Assembly (NCBI GenBank): GCA_964420375.1
Contig: CAYQTK010000038.1
Location: forward strand, 1 to 28,926
Direction of reading: 5' to 3'
DNA from: CAYQTK01 sp964420375
GTDB taxonomy: Bacteria > RBG-13-61-14 > DATKZS01
DNA length: 28,926 nucleotides
The notes under the pieces were generated by a model. That model was not told where the DNA came from. It saw nothing but the letters and a program-made list of their open reading frames with translations, and made no database searches. Position numbers and translations under genes: made by a program. Positions 25,534 to 28,926 of the stretch are shown here, piece by piece; positions within the stretch are counted from its first letter, which is position 1, and every line of letters begins with the position of its first letter.

Positions 25534-26647
25534 CATCCTGATCAAGAGAGGCAGGATCACCCAGGAGCAGCTTGACCAGACCGTTCAGTGCCAGATACTT
25601 TTCGGCGGCCGCCTGGGGACCAACCTTCTCGAGCTGGGCTTTATCACCAAGGAAGAGCTGCGCCGGGTGCTGGAGGAGAAGTACGAAACCAGCTCAGTGG
25701 GCAGGGACGAGTTCAAGGAGATACCCGAGGAAGTGATCAGCCTGGTCCCTGCGGAGCTTGCCCTCAAGCACAAGCTCATTCCATTGCGCAAAAACGACGA
25801 CATGCTGGTGGTCGCCATGCTCGATCCCCAGCGGGAGAGCTCGATCCAGGCCATATCAGAGGCCACATCTCTAAAGATCAAATCCCTGGTGGCCCTGGAG
25901 ATGGACATCGCCTGGGCCATGGAAAAGTACTACGGCGTTAAGAGGGAAGCCAGGTTCATAAACCTTGACCAGTGGCTTTTCCTCCACGAGGCCTCCAGGC
26001 AGGAGCAGGAAAGGCCAAAAAAGAAAACAGCCAGGCAGGACCCGGAAGGCATCTTTCCGGACCCCCAGGACATAACCGCGATGGAAGGCGTTCCCGAGAA
26101 CCTGGACGACTTCTGGGACCGGGTGGGAAGGACCGCATACCCCGACTACCACATTCCCCGCGTGATCAAGGACATGCAACATGCCCTGACCAGGAACGAG
26201 ATCGCCCAGATAGTGCTCGACTTTGCAAGCCTCATCTTCGAGAGGACCATGCTCTTCGTGGTCAACCAGGACATGCTCATGGGACTGGACGCCCGCGGTC
26301 GCGACATCGACCAGAGAACCGCGCTGGCCCTGATGCTGCCCCTGTCGAGACGGAGCATGTTCAAGACAGTGCTCGAGACCGGGGCCTACTTTCTGGGACC
26401 CGTGCCCGATACTCCCATCAACAACCGCTTCATCGCCGCCATGGGCAGGCAGGCCCCCCGCTCGGTGCTCATCCTGCCCATCTTCATAGGCGGAAAGGTC
26501 GCCGCCCTGCTCTATGGAGACATGGGCCACGACCAGAAAATCACCGGCAAGTTCTCAGCACTCCAGCAGGTGACATACATGGCGGGACAGGCATTTGAAA
26601 AGTTGATAAGGCAACAGAAGGACAAAAATCTTATACCGCCGCCGTGA
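25493..26647 (+). CDS. GspE_N (MshEN) domain protein with GAF-like C-terminal region
   Basis: 384 residues from the ATG at 25493; a TTG two codons earlier is also in frame and neither has a clear Shine-Dalgarno. Residues about 10-150 match the N-terminal domain of type II secretion/type IV pilus ATPases: RLGDILIKRGRITQEQLDQ, LGFITKEELRRVLEEKY, IPEEVISLVPAELALKHKLIPL and MLDPQRESSIQAI. The MshEN form of this domain can bind c-di-GMP. After a charged linker the C-terminal part (about 225-380) looks like a GAF-type sensor fold, ending RSVLILPIFIGGKVAALLYGD. There is no Walker A motif, so it is not an ATPase. A regulator coupling a nucleotide signal to secretion or motility is plausible (inference). 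It lies next to lpxD without obvious functional link. Confidence 0.8.
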   Translation: MEKTEIRPEDRLGDILIKRGRITQEQLDQTVQCQILFGGRLGTNLLELGFITKEELRRVLEEKYETSSVGRDEFKEIPEEVISLVPAELALKHKLIPLRKNDDMLVVAMLDPQRESSIQAISEATSLKIKSLVALEMDIAWAMEKYYGVKREARFINLDQWLFLHEASRQEQERPKKKTARQDPEGIFPDPQDITAMEGVPENLDDFWDRVGRTAYPDYHIPRVIKDMQHALTRNEIAQIVLDFASLIFERTMLFVVNQDMLMGLDARGRDIDQRTALALMLPLSRRSMFKTVLETGAYFLGPVPDTPINNRFIAAMGRQAPRSVLILPIFIGGKVAALLYGDMGHDQKITGKFSALQQVTYMAGQAFEKLIRQQKDKNLIPPP

Positions 26648-26680
26648 TTTTAAAATGGATCAGGGTGCAGGTCGATGACT

Positions 26681-26708
26681 TTGAATACTATTTTATGAAG
26701 ATGATAAT
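26681..26708 (+). promoter_or_regulatory. Promoter for the Eco29kI-type endonuclease gene
   Basis: TTGAAT (26681-26686) and GATAAT (26703-26708) are 16 bases apart, each one or two mismatches from consensus. The start codon at 26727 lies only about 12 bases past the expected start point, and only a weak AGAG precedes it, so translation is probably inefficient. Confidence 0.5.
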
Positions 26709-26726
26709 GAGCCAGAGTTAGATGTT

Positions 26727-27314
26727 ATGAAACAAGCGTATGACCCCTTGGATTATGAAAACCTTACAAGGAGTGTTGTTAATGCCCTGCTGGAAAGTGA
26801 TCCCCGACCTCTTTCGGAGATAAATGCAATTGAGGGTGCCGGAGTGTACGCGGTTTACTATACGGGTAATTTCGCTCCCTATGCCAAAATAGCGGAGACT
26901 TTCTGCGAAATCCCCATATACGTGGGAAAGGCGATTCCCAAGGGAGGAAGAAAGGGAAGGGAAGAGGTGTTGCCTTCAACCGGCAACGAACTACTGAACA
27001 GGCTCCAACAACATGGCAGGAGCATAGATCAAGCGGAAAACCTCGACCTCGAGGCTTTCTATTGCAGATACCTGGTTGTTCTTCCCGTCTGGATAAACCT
27101 TGCAGAACAGTTCCTGGTCAACCACTTCAAGCCGGTATGGAATCTGGTTCTTGAAGGTTTTGGGAACCACGACCCGGGCAAGGGCAGAACGGGCATGAGA
27201 AAGCCGAAATGGGACATAATGCATCCCGGCAGACCCTGGGCCATGAAGTTGCGGGAAGAGGAAAGCAAGGACGACCTTCTTAAAAAGGTTGAAATCTTTT
27301 TCAATCAGAAATAA
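26727..27314 (+). CDS. Eco29kI-family GIY-YIG restriction endonuclease
   Basis: 195 residues. The GIY-YIG core is visible as GVYAVYYTG (39-47) and PIYVGKAIPKGGRKG (63-77), wording specific to the Eco29kI family. Further catalytic candidates are R92 and H96 in RLQQHGR, spaced like the catalytic Arg/His of Eco29kI, E128 in NLAEQFLVNHFKP, and N139. Characterised relatives are type II enzymes cutting CCGCGG; I infer but cannot show the same specificity here. The DNA is more AT-rich than the preceding genes, suggesting acquisition by transfer. The gene ends one base before the convergent methyltransferase stop. Expression looks weak: short leader and poor ribosome binding site, as expected for a toxic nuclease. 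Confidence 0.93.
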   Translation: MKQAYDPLDYENLTRSVVNALLESDPRPLSEINAIEGAGVYAVYYTGNFAPYAKIAETFCEIPIYVGKAIPKGGRKGREEVLPSTGNELLNRLQQHGRSIDQAENLDLEAFYCRYLVVLPVWINLAEQFLVNHFKPVWNLVLEGFGNHDPGKGRTGMRKPKWDIMHPGRPWAMKLREEESKDDLLKKVEIFFNQK

Positions 27315-27315
27315 T

Positions 27316-28881
27316 TCATCCCTTGTAAACAAGTTCCAAAGCGGTTTCGTAAAGCTCGATTTTCTTTTTTGTCACTCCCGCCCTTACTGAAGAGTTAATG
27401 ATACTGGAACCGGTCCTTTTAGTCCTTACCCGGTGAAAACGTACTGTTTCGAAACCGTAACTTTCGGATATGTCCGACATTATTTCATCGGACTTTATCT
27501 CGACGCCCTGCAAAATGTTGTTGCCGACCACTATTACCGTTGTGCCACCTTTTTTCATAATCCGGCCTGCACATTTAAAGAAATCTGCACAGTCGTTAAA
27601 ATAGGTGGCCGCATAGTTTGCCCAACCGGGACCTCCGTAAACTCCCCTGTTTAGGTTCTGTTCCCTTACCTTTTCCAGTGCCACTTCGAGGGGTCCGCTT
27701 CGTACTTTAAGTTCGACAGCGGGCAAAGACCTTACCGTCTGCCAGTACTTGCCGAAACTGTCATGTTCAAGACTCTTCAGATCGTGGGGACTTTCCGCCA
27801 GACCCAGCCAGTAAAGCTGGGGCCTGGTGTTCCGGATGTAATGGTAATTGTTTAAGTAAGGCGGAGAAGTGATAAGGCAGTCGATGCTGCTTGCACGAAG
27901 ATTTGAGGCCGATCTCAAAAAGCTTTTTTCATACAAAGAAACCTGGAGATGATTGGCCCTATTCGAAAGGACTTCCTGAAAATATATTATGTCTTCCGTG
28001 ATCGCCTCCAGCTTTTTGATGAGAATGCCGGCCACGTCAGCGTCCTCTATTTCCTCTTTACCCGCGGAAACACGTCTTCCCAGACTGGGTTCATATGAAT
28101 AATTCGAAAATCCCACCATTACAGCTCCCAAGGCCACGCGAAAGATGTCTTTTGTCTGCCTGTCATTTATTCCGTAAATATAATCCAACGCGAAAAGCAC
28201 CTTTCTTTCCACTTCAGGACTGAAAAAACTGGACTTGGTCTTGAAGTTCGGAGGGACATGGCTGTCCGGCGCCTCATTTCCTAAGGCCTTCTGTTCCATG
28301 AATTCCTTGAAAAGGGCCATTTCTTTTTCGAGTTGTCGTACATTATAATCTGCTACGCCCAGCTTGACTTGACAGGCCAGGTAAGCGTAAGGGTTTATCT
28401 CGAAGCCGGTCACGTTGTGTCCCTTTTTCATTCCTTCAACCAAGGTGGTGCCTACTCCGGCAAAAGGATCGAGCACATTGATTTTTTTGCCGGGTGCGGC
28501 CACGGCATCGAGCACGCCTTCAACAAAAGAGGAGGAAAAACCGGCTATCCACGGGACCCACCGATGTAAAGGGCTGGAGACGTTTTTATAAAAAGCAGTG
28601 TCCCTGAAACCGGTTTCTTCAAAAAGGTCGGCCTGTTTGTAATTTTGTCCCGAAACACGTAGGGTTTTAGTCGAAGATAGTTCCGTACTCTTTGAATGTT
28701 CACCTTCCGAATACAACCAGTCTTCCAATGCCTTTTTTAAAAATCTCCATTCCCTACCTACTTTTTGGCAGGGAATCCGGTCATGGCGGGCCATCTCGCC
28801 TAAAGTTTTTTCACTTACCCGTATATACCTGGCGGCCTCGGTCAAAGTCATGACCTCTGACGTTCGACTTTCTTCGCGCAT
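27316..28881 (-). CDS. HTH-fused DNA amino-methyltransferase
   Basis: 521 residues; GGAGG lies ten bases before the ATG at 28881. Residues about 11-58 form a MerR/excisionase-type helix-turn-helix (MTLTEAARYIRVSEKTLGEM, then VGREWRFLKKALEDWL). The methyltransferase follows: SPLHRWVPWIAGFS, the SAM-binding motif DPFAGVGTT (138-146), GFEINPYAYLAC, and the catalytic motif TSPPY (338-342), indicating N4-cytosine or N6-adenine methylation. Motif I precedes motif IV with about 190 residues between, room for a target-recognition region, which is the alpha-type order although the motif wording is beta-like. It probably protects host DNA from the adjacent endonuclease, and the HTH may regulate one or both genes (inference). 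AT-rich relative to neighbours. Confidence 0.9.
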   Translation of the reverse strand: MREESRTSEVMTLTEAARYIRVSEKTLGEMARHDRIPCQKVGREWRFLKKALEDWLYSEGEHSKSTELSSTKTLRVSGQNYKQADLFEETGFRDTAFYKNVSSPLHRWVPWIAGFSSSFVEGVLDAVAAPGKKINVLDPFAGVGTTLVEGMKKGHNVTGFEINPYAYLACQVKLGVADYNVRQLEKEMALFKEFMEQKALGNEAPDSHVPPNFKTKSSFFSPEVERKVLFALDYIYGINDRQTKDIFRVALGAVMVGFSNYSYEPSLGRRVSAGKEEIEDADVAGILIKKLEAITEDIIYFQEVLSNRANHLQVSLYEKSFLRSASNLRASSIDCLITSPPYLNNYHYIRNTRPQLYWLGLAESPHDLKSLEHDSFGKYWQTVRSLPAVELKVRSGPLEVALEKVREQNLNRGVYGGPGWANYAATYFNDCADFFKCAGRIMKKGGTTVIVVGNNILQGVEIKSDEIMSDISESYGFETVRFHRVRTKRTGSSIINSSVRAGVTKKKIELYETALELVYKG

Positions 28882-28914
28882 GATGCTACATCCTCCTTTA
28901 TCTTCCTTTAAGTT

Positions 28915-28920
28915 ATTATA
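28915..28920 (-). promoter_or_regulatory. -10 element for the methyltransferase gene
   Basis: A perfect TATAAT on the minus strand, about 34 bases upstream of the start codon. The matching -35 would fall just outside the window, so the promoter is only half visible. Confidence 0.45.
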
Positions 28921-28926
28921 AATGAT

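Overview
The window looks like chromosomal DNA of a Gram-negative (diderm), probably uncultured bacterium. Three things point there: an LpxD lipid A acyltransferase, a PpiD/SurA-like periplasmic foldase and several predicted lipoproteins. The order ispE - spoVG - tRNA-Gln - prs - rplY(ctc) - pth is, from memory, typical of Desulfobacterota and related lineages. A K+-dependent type membrane pyrophosphatase and a Myxococcus-type PilZ domain fit that neighbourhood, but I cannot name the phylum with confidence. Coding density is high and most genes look like vertical housekeeping genes of moderately high GC.

Layout. (1) 1-2147: a G-poor leader, a lone cobalamin-binding-type radical SAM gene, then a 345-base gene-free stretch packed with REP-like hairpins and a perfect 26-base palindrome. 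(2) 2148-8033, plus strand: ispE, spoVG, tRNA-Gln, prs, rplY, pth and hppA (isoprenoid precursor, PRPP, translation and ion-pump functions), closed by a strong intrinsic terminator. (3) 8105-9118, minus strand: a PilZ + cyclic-nucleotide-binding regulator. (4) 9366-13781, plus strand: mnmA, mtaB, rnc and an MFS transporter; mnmA/mtaB and rnc/MFS overlap and are probably translationally coupled. They join two tRNA-modification enzymes, RNase III and a transporter. (5) 13799-15835, minus strand: a PpiD-like foldase, convergent with the MFS gene. (6) 16124-24381: accessory and envelope-type genes: a ThiS/MoaD-like small protein, a DUF3795 cysteine-rich protein, a phospholipase D-like protein with an Ig-like N-terminus, a secreted type-B carboxylesterase, a parallel beta-helix lipoprotein (minus strand) and an alkylsulfatase-like metallo-beta-lactamase lipoprotein. 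(7) 24395-26647: lpxD and a stand-alone GspE_N/GAF-like protein. (8) 26727-28881: an Eco29kI-type GIY-YIG restriction endonuclease, tail-to-tail with an HTH-fused DNA amino-methyltransferase and one base between the stop codons. It forms a compact, more AT-rich restriction-modification island.

The items most worth a second look are that restriction-modification pair (partner of unexpected class, fused HTH, convergent layout), the dispersed REP-like repeat family, the ThiS/MoaD-like protein without a C-terminal diglycine, and the alkylsulfatase-like lipoprotein with an altered metal-ligand segment and a G7 tract in its ribosome binding site. I saw no CRISPR array, rRNA, complete insertion sequence or phage module.
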